64,000 bases of DNA from Siphonodentalium dalli. Its lineage: Eukaryota > Mollusca > Scaphopoda > Gadilida > Siphonodentaliidae. The notes below the pieces were generated by a model. The model searched no databases, was not told the DNA's origin, and worked only from the letters and a program-made list of their open reading frames with translations. The stretch lies in NCBI GenBank assembly GCA_032622095.1, contig CP136061.1, positions 7,946,734 to 8,010,733 on the forward strand. Reading direction: 5' to 3'. Both the position numbers and the translations under genes were made by a program. Below, one piece after another: positions 11,534 to 22,731 of the stretch. Every line of letters starts with the position of its first letter. Positions within the stretch are counted from its first letter, which is position 1.

Positions 11534-11674
11534 GCTGATGGGGTCATTGTCACAAGGCTCCGGTCACATTCGTAGCCAGCTTTTTAAATCGATCACAAAT
11601 GTAGCCAGCTTTTCTATGGCGATCACATTTGGCTACGAATGTGACAGGAGCCTTGTGACAATGACCCCATCGGC
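11534..11674. mobile_element. Mutator-type MITE, 9-bp TSD
   Basis: 141 bp, nearly all inverted repeat: GCTGATGGGGTCATTGTCAC on the left and GTGACAATGACCCCATCGGC on the right. Exact 9-bp duplications GTAAGTATG lie at 11525-11533 and 11675-11683. The neighbouring host duplicate (11997-12097) holds the empty site with a single GTAAGTATG. A 9-bp TSD fits Mutator-like elements, but no transposase link is visible. Confidence 0.85.
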
Positions 11675-11757
11675 GTAAGTATGCAGAATAAACTTGCTGT
11701 ATATGTCAGATACTTCATACTCACATTTTCAGCTTTACAAATGTTCAAGAAAACTTT

Positions 11758-11996
11758 CGGGATTTTTTTACCCTGTGCCAATGCATTCTCTTATATATGC
11801 GAGTCGACCATAGGTCGCCTCGCATATATAAGAGAATGCATTGGCCTAACAATTTTTTATCATTTTTTTAAAATAAATGTTTCTTACAATTTTTAGGACA
11901 TAAAATAAAAAACATCCATTACCCTGCAGGGAGCCCCACACATATATAGAAGCATATAGAAGAGTGTCGTCTGCTCATGTTTGTCTGGGGCTCTGT
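11758..11996. mobile_element. Palindromic element, one 67-bp hairpin plus central hairpin
   Basis: Starts with the T-run plus ACCCTGTGCC edge, has an intact 67-bp palindrome at 11778-11844, an AT-rich spacer, and the GAGCCCCA/TGGGGCTC hairpin at about 11929-11995. The second 67-bp palindrome and right edge seen at 5001-5378 are missing. It is flanked by the 100-bp direct repeats. Confidence 0.75.
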
Positions 11997-12207
11997 AACT
12001 TAAATTAGGTCTTGTAAGTATGCAGAATAAACTTGCTGTATATGTCAGATACTTCATACTCACATTTTCAGCTTTACAAATGTTCAAGAAAATTTTCTCG
12101 CCGTCTTTATTCTTAGTTTTCAAGCAAATTCCTGGAAATTTATAGAACATGCTGAAATCACAATAACAAGAAGAAAAACTATGTATAAATTGAGAAACAA
12201 ATACATA

Positions 12208-12678
12208 TTAACCCTTTACCCAACAAACCGGCCAAAAACGCCCAAATAAAGCTTCAACAGCCTAAAATATCTTCGGTCTGTCTCAATAACACCATACAAA
12301 TATGGATATCATTGGAACCGGTTCATTGACCACATTGTGATGGTTACAGTTATGCCCTGTGCCAATGCATTCTCTTATATATGCGAGTCGACCATAGGTC
12401 GCCTCGCATATATAAGAGAATGCATTGGCCTAAAAACAATATTTTTTTAACACTGTTTAGGCCTACCATTTTTTCTTACATTCTTTAACAATTTTATAAT
12501 TTTTTCTTACATTTTTTAACAATTTTTATAATATTTTTCTACATTCTTTGACAATTTTATCATTTTTAATATGTGTTAAGCCAATGCTTTCTCTTATATA
12601 TGCGAGGCGACCTATGGTCGACTCGCATATATAAGAGAATGCATTGGCACAGGGCCGTTCTGTTGGGTAAAGGGTTAA
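12208..12678. mobile_element. TTAA MITE with two 67-bp palindromes (copy 1)
   Basis: Ends TTAACCCTTTACCCAACA and TGTTGGGTAAAGGGTTAA are perfect 18-bp inverted repeats containing the TTAA target. Palindromes at 12362-12428 and 12581-12647 face each other in opposite orientation, separated by an AT-rich stretch of repeated TTCTTACATTCTTTAAC. Left of the first palindrome lies a unique arm (ACCGGCC, CAAATATGGATATCATTGG) shared with copies at 15871, 32713 and 40372. piggyBac-like by TTAA and terminal CCCTTT. Confidence 0.85.
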
Positions 12679-13239
12679 ATAAGAAAATTCTAACATAGTT
12701 CTTTCTGTAGATGGGGAGGGGGGCGGGTGGGGATAAATTATGTGATAAAATAAAACATTTTGCACCAATTATGCACAGATGTAACAGATATTTTCTTAAG
12801 AATTGTTGTCCCGATCCAAGGATGTTGGCATCATATTATTTAGCTTGCTTTAAAATTGTGATAAACTAGGACATACAGATAAGTTGTTTTTTTGTTCATG
12901 GTTGCGTTAGTCTCATAAAATTATTCAAGTTGTATCCAAGTCTGATTTTAGTGTGCCTGTCATTTGCAGAATGAGGTCCCCAGAAGGTGAATATAGAGAC
13001 ACTATCCCAAAGCGGGGTAGCATCACTAAATTCACCCTCTGGGGACCTCATTCTGCTTAGGCCTCATCCTCTCTGGAAAGTTTCTTTATTATCAAATTTC
13101 TGTAGAAACTTTCTATTTCTTTTTTAGTTTAGTTTCTCTATATCCCCAAATTGGCAGACAACACATTGCATAATCGAGATTCCCAATGGGTGCACATCAC
13201 AATATTCACCATTTGGGAACTTCAATCTGAGTCTATGTG

Positions 13240-13402
13240 CCTGAAAACTGTACAAAAATATCTCAAAGATGAGAGTTCTATTTTTGCATTCCGGTTTATC
13301 TGCCATCTGTACCATTACTTCGTAGTCAGCAGACAGTCAAATAATGGATATCTCGTTACCTTATTCCATGAAGCATAGAGTATAGAACCAACAACAACAT
13401 GA
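13240..13402 (+). mobile_element. Fragment of the large TTAA element family
   Basis: Matches the right-hand interior of the element at 38578-39168: TATTTTTGCATTCCGGT, CATTACTTCGTAGTCA and ACCAACAACAACAT occur in the same order. The terminal inverted repeat and TTAA are not preserved here. Confidence 0.6.
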
Positions 13403-13567
13403 GTAGTGTACCACTTTAATTTTAATGATAATCACCCTAATAGAAAATCTATTATTTTTTATTGTTATCTTCCATCTTGCTATGTACATGTGTATCTTAT
13501 ACAAAGCTCATGTGCTTGTTGCAATCGAACTGATTTCATATAGAGTTGTTGTTCCTACATCACATAC

Positions 13568-13681
13568 CTGGCTGTGGTGAGACTTTAGTGAATGTTGGGG
13601 CACCAGCATCTCCTTGTCCTGCCTTAAAAAGATAAATCACGAAGAGAGTAAATGGAATGTTGATCAATCCCCCAGTAACCC
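13568..13681 (-). CDS. Candidate coding exon of an unidentified membrane protein
   Basis: On the minus strand one frame is open from about 13681 to 13568. It begins VTGGLINIPFTLFVIYLF, a hydrophobic stretch that could span a membrane, and continues with KAGQGDAGAPTFTKVSPQP. It stops at an excellent splice donor (CCAG followed by GTATGTG, intron starting at 13567 going left). No acceptor is recognisable on its 5' side, where a hairpin repeat has been inserted and duplicated. Neighbouring exons were not found. It may be a true exon of a spliced gene, an exon fragment, or chance. Confidence 0.25.
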
Positions 13682-14003
13682 ATAGAGAGCCCCACATAGA
13701 CTGCAGCAGACGACACTCCTCAGTGCATACTTCCATCTATGTGAGGCTCCCTCTGGGAAGAGAGCAAATGGAATGTTGATCAATCCCCCAGTAACCCATA
13801 GAGAGCCCCACATAGACTGCAGCAGACGACACTCCTCAGTGCATGCTTCCATCTATGTGAGGCGCCCTGTGGGTTACATATAACCCATAGAGAGCCCCAC
13901 ATAGACTGCAGCAGAAGACACTCCTCAGTGCATGCTTCCATCTATGTGAGGCGCCATGTGGGAAGAGAGCAAATGGAATGTTGATCAATCCATCACAACC
14001 ATA
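13640..14003. repeat. Three duplicated blocks: hairpin plus adjacent exon-like sequence
   Basis: A block with GAGAGCAAATGGAATGTTG, CCCATAGAGAGCCCCACATA, GCAGACGACACTCCTCAGTG and a closing TATGTGAGGC arm repeats at about 13640-13753, 13757-13871 and 13876-14003 (last copy rearranged). Each includes a hairpin whose arms GAGCCCCACATAGA and TCTATGTGAGGC(T/G)C pair with one mismatch. The same hairpin type occurs at 32632-32700 and, with different stem sequence, inside 5001-5378. Confidence 0.75.
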
Positions 14004-14238
14004 TTCTTATCCATGTCATGATGGGAGTGAAGTCTGAGTTTAGTGAGTCTGTCATTTGCAGAATGAGGTCCCCAGAGGGTGATTTTAGTGACGATATCCA
14101 GCATAGATCATTTTTGATGCAAGAAAAAAGATGCATTGTTTGAGGTGTGGCAGTCATATCCATGCCTCTACAATACAACTACAACTGAATACAATGATCG
14201 GCCGATGATCATGATCGGCAGATGTTTAACCCACCCCT

Positions 14239-14305
14239 TATGGCTTGTTGCCATTCATCAGAAAGCTCTCAGTGAGAGCTTTCCGATGAATGGCAACAAG
14301 CCATA
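14239..14305. repeat. 67-bp near-perfect palindrome
   Basis: TATGGCTTGTTGCCATTCAT reads inward from both ends; the arms meet at CTCTCAGTGAGAG with one mismatch pair. One arm, with about 75 bp of the adjacent sequence, recurs inverted at about 18435-18545, so the palindrome and its flank belong to a dispersed repeat. Confidence 0.75.
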
Positions 14306-14768
14306 CTTCCGACTAAATCCTAAAAAATTAGCCATAATTCTGCTGTGGTTAAGGAGTCGATTATTTAGGGCATTACTTTATCATGCAAGAGTAAGTGAAT
14401 GTCTGGGAGGTGTAACACGCTGAGATGTGGCCCTGTGCACTCAGCACAGGACACATCGATGATGATTCACCTGGTGATCAATAAATGTCAGATGGGGATT
14501 GGACAATTGAAATCTGAGGAGGCGCTAAAGAGTTGGTGATAATGTAGCTTAGAGAGAGGACGTGACCCTTTTCTGCTCCCGATCAGCTAAACCAACATGC
14601 TGGTGGGAAGGCGATGATTATGACTGTTATATATCTATAGTTCTAAATGTCACAGTATGTCAGTAATTAAAATCCTCATCAACCTAATTCGAAAGAGCCT
14701 GATTTTCTATCTCATATATACGCTCATGGCCAGAGTGGTACAGAGGAAAAAGCTGTCTGTTCCTATAC

Positions 14769-15712
14769 TTAACCTTTTCTATACTAAAGCATTATTGACA
14801 AGTAGTTATCACATGGGAAATGTTCAGATAATAAGTTTAACCCTTTCTATACTAAAGCATCACTAATGACTATTTATCTCATAGGAAATATATGTTCAGA
14901 TAATAAGTTTAACCCTTTCTATACTAAAGCATCACTAATGACTATTTATCACATAGGAAATGTTCAGATAATAAGTTTAACCCTTTCTATACTAAAGCAT
15001 TATTGACAAGTAGTTATCACATAGGAAATGTTCAGATAATAAGTTTAACCCTTTCTATACTAAAGCATAATTGATGAGTAGTTATCCCATAGGAAATGTT
15101 CAGATAATAAGTTTAACCCTTTCTATACTAAAGCATCATTGATGAGTAGTTATTCCATAGGAAATTTTCAGATAATAAGTTTAACCCTTTCTATACTAAA
15201 GCATCATTGATTAGTAGTTATCACATAGGAAATATTCAGATTATTGATTAGTAGTTACATGTATCCCATAGGAAATGTTCAGATAATATGTTTAACCCTT
15301 TCTATACTAAAGCATCATTGACGAGTAGTTATCTCATAGGAAATGTTCAGATAATAAGTTTAACCCTTTCTATACTAAAGCATCATTGACGAGTAGTTAT
15401 GAAGTTATCTCGTAGACATAGGAAATGTTCAGATAATAAGTTCAACCCTTTCTATACTAAAGCATCATTGATGAGTAGTTATCCGATAGGAAATGTTCAG
15501 ATAATAAGTTTAACCCTTTCTATACTAAAGCATCATTGATGAGTAGTTATCCGATAGGAAATGTTCAGATAATAAGTTTAACCCTTTCTATACTAAAGCA
15601 TCATTGATGAGTAGTTATCCGATAGGAAATGTTCAGATAATAAGTTTAACCCTTTCTATACTAAAGCATCATTGATGAGTAGTTATCCAATATGAAATGT
15701 TCAGATTATAAG
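14769..15712 (+). repeat. 68-bp satellite, 13 units
   Basis: Units start TTTAACCCTTTCTATACTAA and contain TAGGAAATGTTCAGATAATA. The phrase CTATACTAAAGC occurs 13 times, with small indels and one rearranged unit near 15240. Each unit carries the TTAACCCTTT motif that marks the ends of TTAA MITEs in this window. A complementary end (ATAGAAAGGGATAA) stands alone at about 16277-16290, beyond the array. Confidence 0.85.
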
Positions 15713-15870
15713 TAATTTGCCATCTGTAACATTTTTATAATGTGTAACTTATTATCTAAACATTTCCCTCAATAAATAGGGCTCCTTCTGCACTTTTATT
15801 TATCTGTCGTCTGCTTTTATCACCTTCACATCCCTCCTAATGAATAATAGACCATTCAGATGTATACTTT

Positions 15871-16253
15871 TTAACCCTTTACCCAACAGAAGGGCCCTCT
15901 GCCAATGCATTCTCTTATATATGCGAGTCGACCATAGGTCGCCTCGCATATATAAGAGAATGCATTGGCTTAACACATTAAAAATTATAAAATTGTTAAA
16001 GAATGTAAGAAAAAATGATAAAAAGTGTTAAAAAAAGATTTGTTTTAGGCCAATGCATTCTCTTATATATGCGAGGCGACCTATGGGAGAATGCATTGGC
16101 ACAGGGCATAACTGTAACCATCACAATGTGGTCAATGAGCCGGTTCCAATGATATCCATATTTGTATGGTTCTATTGAGACAGACCGAAGATATTTTAGG
16201 CTGTTGAAGCTTTATTTGGCCGGTTTTGGCCGGTTTGTTGGGTAAAGGGTTAA
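15871..16253. mobile_element. TTAA MITE with two 67-bp palindromes (copy 2, reversed)
   Basis: Terminal TTAACCCTTTACCCAACA and TGTTGGGTAAAGGGTTAA, same family as 12208-12678 but opposite orientation. The first palindrome (15902-15968) is intact. The second (16050-16099) has lost most of one arm. The sequence just left (GGGCTCCTTCTGC, TTTATCTGTC, AGACCATTC) is the complement of sequence flanking the 32713 and 40372 copies, so a larger repeat was copied with the MITE. Confidence 0.85.
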
Positions 16254-16379
16254 CTAATTTGGCAAATCCATTTAGTACCAGTATAGAAAGGGATAATTAA
16301 TATATTAATTATGATAGAACTCCAGTAGCTCCATACCTCTGCTAATGACGATTAGAAGCTCTCAATATATTACTGTACT

Positions 16380-16863
16380 CCCTAAGTAAATGGCCCATCT
16401 AACTGGGGTAACACCGCAGTTTAACCGCGTTTCGTTTAATGTTAACTGCGGTTATAAGATGCAGTTAAAACGTATTCCACAACTGGCTGATTGTGCGGTT
16501 AAAACATACCAATCGCGGTTAAACTGGAATCTGTTTCAGGGAACAACCATGCACATGGTATACTATATATTGTTGTGTCGTGTTTTAGTTGCCATGACTG
16601 TTTGTCAAGTATACGGTCATACATGTACCATCCACTTACAGATCCATCACTCATGGCTAGTCTTTTCGCCATCACAATTCAAATACAGGAATGTCAGCAT
16701 TTATGTGCTGCGTAACAGCAGTCAAGTGATATAACTACGGTTATCTAAACCGCAGTTAACTGAGGTGCCACTGCAGTTACTTACCCGTAACTGCGGTCTG
16801 GTCACGGTTTAACCGCAGTTATACACAGATTATAACCCCAGTTAGTGGGTCATTTACTTAGGG
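16380..16863. mobile_element. MITE with reiterated CCGCRGTTA motif
   Basis: Inverted termini CCCTAAGTAAATGGCCCA and, from the right end, CCCTAAGTAAATGACCCA, then shared AACTGGGGT. Inside, short motifs of the type AACCGCAGTT/AACTGCGGTT recur many times in both orientations near both ends. No TSD was resolved. The 114-residue ORF inside has no recognisable domain and is probably not a gene. Confidence 0.75.
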
Positions 16864-16903
16864 CATCACAGTATGTACCTGCTCTCAATATAATATGTAC
16901 CTG

Positions 16904-18144
16904 CTCTAACGATGCCTCACCTGCTCAAGGATAAGTTTCTCTAACAATGCCTCACCTGCTCAAGGATAAGTTTCTCTAACAATGCCTCACCTGCTCAAGG
17001 ATAATTTTCTCTAACAATGCCTCACCTGCTCAAGGATAAGTTTCTCTAACAATGCCTCACCTGCTCAAGGATAAGTTTCTCTAACAATGCCTCACCTGCT
17101 CAAGGATAAGTTTCTCTAACAATGCCTCACCTGTTCAAGGATAAGTTTCTCTAACAATGCCTCACCTGCTCAAGGATAAGTTTCTCTAACAATGCCTCAC
17201 CTGCTCAAGGATAAGTTTCTCTAACAATGCCTCACCTGCTCAAGGATAAGTTTCTCTAACAATGCCTCACCTGCTCAAAGATAAGTTTCTCTAACAATGC
17301 CTCACCTGCTCAAGGATAAGTTTCTCTAACAATGCCTCACCTGCTCAAGGATAAGTTTCTCTAACAATGCCTCACCTGCTCAAGGATAAGTTTCTCTAAC
17401 AATGCCTCACCTGCTCAAGGATAAGTTTCTCTAACAATGCCTCACCTGCTCAAGGATAAGTTTCTCTAACAATGCCTCACCTGCTCAAGGATAAGTTTCT
17501 CTAACAATGCCTCACCTGCTCAAGGATAAGTTTCTCTAACAATGCCTCACCTGCTCAAGGATAAGTTTCTCTAACAATGCCTCACCTGCTCAAGGATAAG
17601 TTTCTCTAACAATGCCTCACCTGCTCAAGGATAAGTTTCTCTAACAATGCCTCACCTGCTCAAGGATAAGTTTCTCTAACAATGCCTCACCTGCTCAAGG
17701 ATAAGTTTCTCTAACAATGCCTCACCTGCTCAAGGATAAGTTTCTCTAACAATGCCTCACCTGCTCAAGGATAAGTTTCTCTAACAATGCCTCACCTGCT
17801 CAAGGATAAGTTTCTCTAACAATGCCTCACCTGCTCAAGGATAAGTTTCTCTAACAATGCCTCACCTGCTCAAGGATAAGTTTCTCTAACAATGCCTCAC
17901 CTGCTCAAGGATAAGTTTCTCTAACAATGCCTCACCTGCTCAAGGATAAGTTTCTCTAACAATGCCTCACCTGCTCAAGGATAAGTTTCTCTAACAATGC
18001 CTCACCTGCTCAAGGATAAGTTTCTCTAACAATGCCTCACCCGCTCAAGGATAAGTTTCTCTAACAATGCCTCACCTGCTCAAGGATAAGTTTCTCTAAC
18101 AATGCCTCACCTGCTCAAGGATAAGTTTCTCTAACAATGCCTCA
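16904..18144 (+). repeat. 35-bp satellite, 35 units
   Basis: Unit: CTCTAACAATGCCTCACCTG followed by CTCAAGGATAAGTTT. The distance between the first and the final (partial) unit is exactly 35 x 35 bp, with no indels, and I see only a handful of single-base variants (near 16910, 17003, 17133, 17279, 18042). Such homogeneity indicates recent expansion or strong conversion. There are no spacers, so it is not a CRISPR array. Confidence 0.95.
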
Positions 18145-18296
18145 GCCTCATCTCTGTCAGGCTCCAGAAGGCTGCTCATCTTACTGGGTCCTGTGAATAA
18201 TATACATGGACATATTGAAGAACAACTAATATTACAGATGTACCTTTATTTTCTGCTTCCTGGTCTTGACAGGAGCTGTGCTGGTGCAGCATTAAA

Positions 18297-18545
18297 AATC
18301 CTGTGCCAGTGTACTCTTGTATAGGGGGCCTCACATATATAAGAGAATGCACTGGCTTACAAGGTCAAGGTAAATATTGCTAGGTCAATGTGTCTCTTAT
18401 ATATGTGAGGCTCCCTACGAGATCGCATATATACAGTAATGCCCTAAATAATCGACTCCTTAACTACAGCAGAATTATGAGTAACTTTTCAGGATTTAGT
18501 TGGAAATATGGCTTGTTGCCATTCATCGGAAAGCTCTCGTGCCAA
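18297..18545. repeat. Degenerate hairpins plus inverted copy of 14270-14395
   Basis: 18306-18354 is a shrunken member of the 67-bp palindrome family, followed by the linker CTTACAAGGTCAAGGTAAAT also seen (inverted) in the elements at 2510 and 7298. A second degenerate hairpin follows at about 18383-18440. From about 18435 on, TGCCCTAAATAATCGACTCC and GGCTTGTTGCCATTCATC are the complement of 14276-14375. Confidence 0.65.
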
Positions 18546-18724
18546 AATCATCATGTCACCCAGATTATTCGCTATCATTTGCACAGACTTTCAGAAAATA
18601 AATTCATTGTTCAAAGGAGCTTTGATCTTACATCACTAACCCTCCATAGTATACCATAATTATACTGCCCACACCTATGATATACCAGTCCTCTGCTCAT
18701 CAACTCATGTAATAACATCGGTCC

Positions 18725-19345
18725 ATGGATCGGAGATATCTCTAAATATTTGGAGATATCTCTAAATATTTGGAGATATCTCTAAATATTTGGAGATATC
18801 TCCAAATATTTAGAGATATCTCTAAATGGTTTGCACTTCTCATCAAATGAGTACTTATCCACAATAAAGTAGGGCAATTGGAGATATCTCCAAATCATTT
18901 AGAGATATCTCTAAATAAATTGGAGATATCTCTAAATGAATTGAAAATATCTCTAATTCATTTATGGATAAGTAAGACAAATAAAATTTACTTCTCCTTA
19001 AATGCATTTGTGGATATCTCTAAATGATTTGAAGAGATCTTCAAATATTTGGAGATATCTTCAAATATTTGGAGATATCTCCAAATATTTGAAGATATCT
19101 CCAAATATTTAGAGATATCTCTAAATAATTGCAGATATCTCTAAATATTTTGAGATATCTTCAAATGGATTGATGTCCTAAATAATTAAGGTATGATTTG
19201 AAGAGCTCTCCAAATCGATTTAGAGATATCTGCAAATGATTTGAAGATATCTCCAAATGATTTAGAGATATCTCTAAATATTTAGAGATATCTTCAAATG
19301 ATTAGAGATATCTCCAAATATTTGGAGATATCTTCAAATATTTGA
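18725..19345. repeat. About 20-bp palindromic satellite
   Basis: Irregular repeats of GGAGATATCTCTAAATATTT and variants; both halves (GAGATATCTC and AAATATTT) are themselves palindromes, so the array can pair with itself in many registers. Two interruptions of 50-60 bp occur near 18830 and 18960. Confidence 0.85.
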
Positions 19346-19785
19346 GTATATGTTAATTTGGCTGCCCATAGAGACGGGGGATATATTCCACTCCAACTTG
19401 CCGCTTCGTGGTTCAAATGATGCTACGCATCATATATATATAGTGCCCTCCCCCCTTTTCAAATTACCTGGATCCGCCACTGATGTACCAAACAGAATGA
19501 GGAACACATTTAATAGACTTTTTATGAGATAGATTAAACTCTTTATCGAACTTATGAATTGTGTACATATACATGTACAACTGCCGCTTCTGCATATGAA
19601 TTTACCTGGAATGTATTTCTGAATGTTAAGGACACAAGGTTATAACGTCTTGTCCAATTGGATAAACCGCTGGCATCCATTTACGAGAACCATTTTTCCC
19701 AAAGTGACTGGATTCCCATTAGGAGAGGAAGAAATACAGAAGCACGAGCGGTCAATACATTCGTTTTATACTGTATAATTTTATG

Positions 19786-20771
19786 TAGGGTTGGGCGGTT
19801 TTGATGTTTTTAAAAACCGCGATTTTTCCAAAATAACACCGCGATATACGGTTTTATTGAATATTATTTTACTATTGAAAAATACCATGTAAAATCAAAT
19901 TTTAAACGAGAGATATAACATTCCGGGTTTTCGTTACAAGGGATGTAAAATTGTATACACTATCACCAGGCAGTAAATGATAAACTATTCTCGGAATGGC
20001 ATGTGCCCATTCTATAAAGTTCCTGCATTCTGGAATACGCAACAACATTGAGTGAATTACAGGCTCAAGTTATCCTGATTACTCCATTGTTTACATATCA
20101 GCACGCGATGCACATTCCCGTTACGTCATAGCTAAGCACGTGCTCATAGGTTGATAGAGGACCTAGTAGAATTGGGCTAAGATGGTAGATTCTGGGTTGT
20201 CTGCAGTTTATCATACACTATGAATTACGGAACATTTTTAATTAACTTTTGAACACGGGAAAGATAATCATAATTAATCATTGAACAATATTGCAGTTCG
20301 TGTGTTTATTTGTCCAAATTCTTGGCAAGAAACACTAACGTGTCAACCCTAGAAGGATTGAGACATGTTCCTTTCCTGCGTCAAGTTTTAAGATATAATT
20401 GAACGACAAATACCGCCGAGTCATGAGTCAGAAAGTTTGGACGAAGTATCGCTCGTGACTTTACACCGCTACCAGGTTGGATTTGGAAGAAGATACTCCA
20501 TCGCTCTACTATAGCCCAAAATACAACCGTTGCGTCATTGGTTACAATAAAAGACAATGGAGACTTAAATTGGGAGCGACCGATAAAGGCTGCTTTCAAT
20601 CAGCGCTCCGCTAAAGTGTTTAACTCAGTTGGATTGTAATTTGAAACCGTCTTTTGAGGTGATAAAATTGCGGTTGCGATATATTGAATTTTTATTTTAC
20701 ACACGGTTTCAATACGGTTTTTCTTTTCCAAACTGACTATAGTCAATATATTGAAATATCGCCCAGCCCTA
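19786..20771. mobile_element. hAT-type MITE, 8-bp TSD
   Basis: 986 bp ending TAGGGTTGGGCG and CGCCCAGCCCTA, with exact 8-bp target duplications ATTTTATG at 19778-19785 and 20772-20779. Termini of the TAGGGCTGGGCGATAT kind are widespread in animal hAT elements. The interior is AT-rich, and its ORFs (for example 20381-20599 minus) have no recognised domain. Confidence 0.9.
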
Positions 20772-20779
20772 ATTTTATG

Positions 20780-21243
20780 CATCACTTACTGTTTTTTCTA
20801 TTTAGTTGATATGGTTATAAAGCACGTGGCTTTTCCATACATTCTAACCGGTGAAATTCAATTGAAATCCTACTTATAAACACATAGCGAGAGACCATTT
20901 TGAGGAGCCAATCAAAATGTTCGTTTCATTTCATCTTGGGATAAGATCAAAGATAGTGTGGCGAAGCTGACACGGCACGATTTACCGAATGAAAAGTCCA
21001 ACTAAAAACTATTTTCTCTTCCGAATTTTAATGAAAACATAAATCACAAAGCAAATTCACTTAAAATATATCATGAGACAAGACTGTTGTGAGTAGATGA
21101 GCACAAGGTAATTTTGTGAAGCTCAATGTTATGTTGATCCAGTAAAATTAAATTCACAGCGTGATATTTCGCATCAGATGTTGAACTGAATCCAGTGTGC
21201 AGTCAACAGGTCAAATATTGAGAGAAAAAAAAACCTCCATTGG
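20780..21243. other. No recognised feature
   Basis: Short unassigned stretch between two mobile elements. Confidence 0.4.
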
Positions 21244-22449
21244 ACAGGTCTGGCAAATGTGAGAATACAGCTACAATAGCTGTATTCAGCTAACCTAGCT
21301 GTATTCAGCTATATATTATAATCTCAAACGGGCTGTTTTTCGATAATAAACTAGAAGCGCTAATTTGCGCAATGAAATTAGGCTACCATATTCTCCGGCC
21401 ACCCTCAACCAAATCAAAACCGTCTCTTGTTTTCTGACAAAGTGTTGCCTTTTGTCGACACAGCAATTCTGATTTTGTGTGAAAACTTACTACCGTGGTC
21501 GATGTCAGTAAATATTCTGGGGACTATTTTCTGCGAATGCATTCATTAACTAACTTATATAATAAAGATCAAATTCATCGCAAACACTCGTTCACTTCTT
21601 CCCGATGCTAAACCGGTAGGGGGCGTTAGAATGGTGTACCTACATGTATATCAAGCATTTAAAATTACATACCACTAGCGGTTTGTGAGCGATACTGGTA
21701 ATTTTTCATAACGGATTATACAGATATTGTGCGGCATATTGCAAATGTATGGCACAACATAGGGACAACTGAAATGAAAATGCGACTTATATAATTTCTG
21801 AAGTATTTTAAACATGAAGTCCTGGTCGTTAGCGAGTCAGAACTATTCAATTTGTTTTGGCAGGAAAATATATAATGTGTGATAACTTACTAAACATAAC
21901 ATTGTTATTTGTATTTTCGCGATTCGCCATACATGTATGCGTTTCCGTATTTTTGGAGAAAGTCAGCTCAAGTGGTACTAGCTCGGTTAAACTCTGGCTA
22001 GAGATGTTCCCCTTTTTATTTTACCAGTTTTAACGCACCAACCAAACTGCATTTTAGCAGCATCATATTGATACTTCCGGGAATGATTTAGATGTTCCAT
22101 CTTCGGTGATAAATATTGTATTTAATGTATTTTTCAAGGTATTCCGCATTGCATAAGATTAAGAGAGTTATTAAACCGTTATGACCGACATCGAACGCCG
22201 TAGTAATTTTTCACACATAATCACCATCGCCGTGTTGACAAAAGGCAACACTTTGTCAGAAAACAAGGGACGGTTTTGATTTGGTTGAGGGTGACCGGAA
22301 AATATGGTAGCCTAATTTCGATGCGCAAATTAGCGCTTCTAGTTTATTATCGAAAAACAGCCCGTTTGAGAGTATAATATATAGCTGAATACAGCTAGGT
22401 TAGCTGAATACAGCTATTGTAGCTGTATTCTCACATTTGCCAGACCTGT
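21244..22449. mobile_element. Non-autonomous element with about 280-bp terminal inverted repeats
   Basis: Starts ACAGGTCTGGCAAATGTGAG and ends with its complement. Inversion continues through AATACAGCTACAATAGCTG, CGGGCTGTTTTTCGATAATA, AAACTAGAAGCGCTAATTTG and GACAAAGTGTTGCC, giving arms of about 280 bp (21244-21520 and 22165-22449). Candidate 3-bp target duplication TGG (21241-21243, 22450-22452). The terminal parts contain sub-palindromes around TACAGCTA. The central 640 bp has no ORF I recognise. Confidence 0.8.
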
Positions 22450-22731
22450 TGGATTCTCGATGAGTCGATTCTGAAATTGGAAGTAATTGTGAGTTGACCT
22501 GCAGGCTGCAGCGGACCTCCTATTTACCGAGAACAACCGAGAACAAGTCCAAAATTAATAAATAAGTCATAATAATGTCCAAGTATAGTGTATATATCAC
22601 TCTTAAGTAGATAATGTACCATATTTGACCATTTAAATGACATATATGTAGTTATTTTACGTATACCGAGAACTTGAAACGTCGCCGCCATGTTCTCGGC
22701 TGGCGGTAACACAAAGGCATGAGTCGTGCCT

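Larger units (their letters stand above)
11508..12097 (+). repeat. About 100-bp direct repeats flanking a hairpin element
   Basis: The host sequence beginning AACTTAAATTAGGTCTTG and ending GTTCAAGAAAA appears at 11508-11757 (with a 141-bp MITE inside) and again at 11997-12097. The palindromic element lies exactly between them. The second copy acts as the empty site for the MITE of the first. This is far longer than a normal TSD and suggests local duplication during repair. Confidence 0.8.

Noticed and set aside
16390-16734. 114-residue ORF
   Set aside because: Covers a MITE with inverted ends and reiterated motifs; no family resemblance.
16904-18144. CRISPR-like array
   Set aside because: Direct 35-bp repeats with no spacers, in an animal genome, so it is a satellite.
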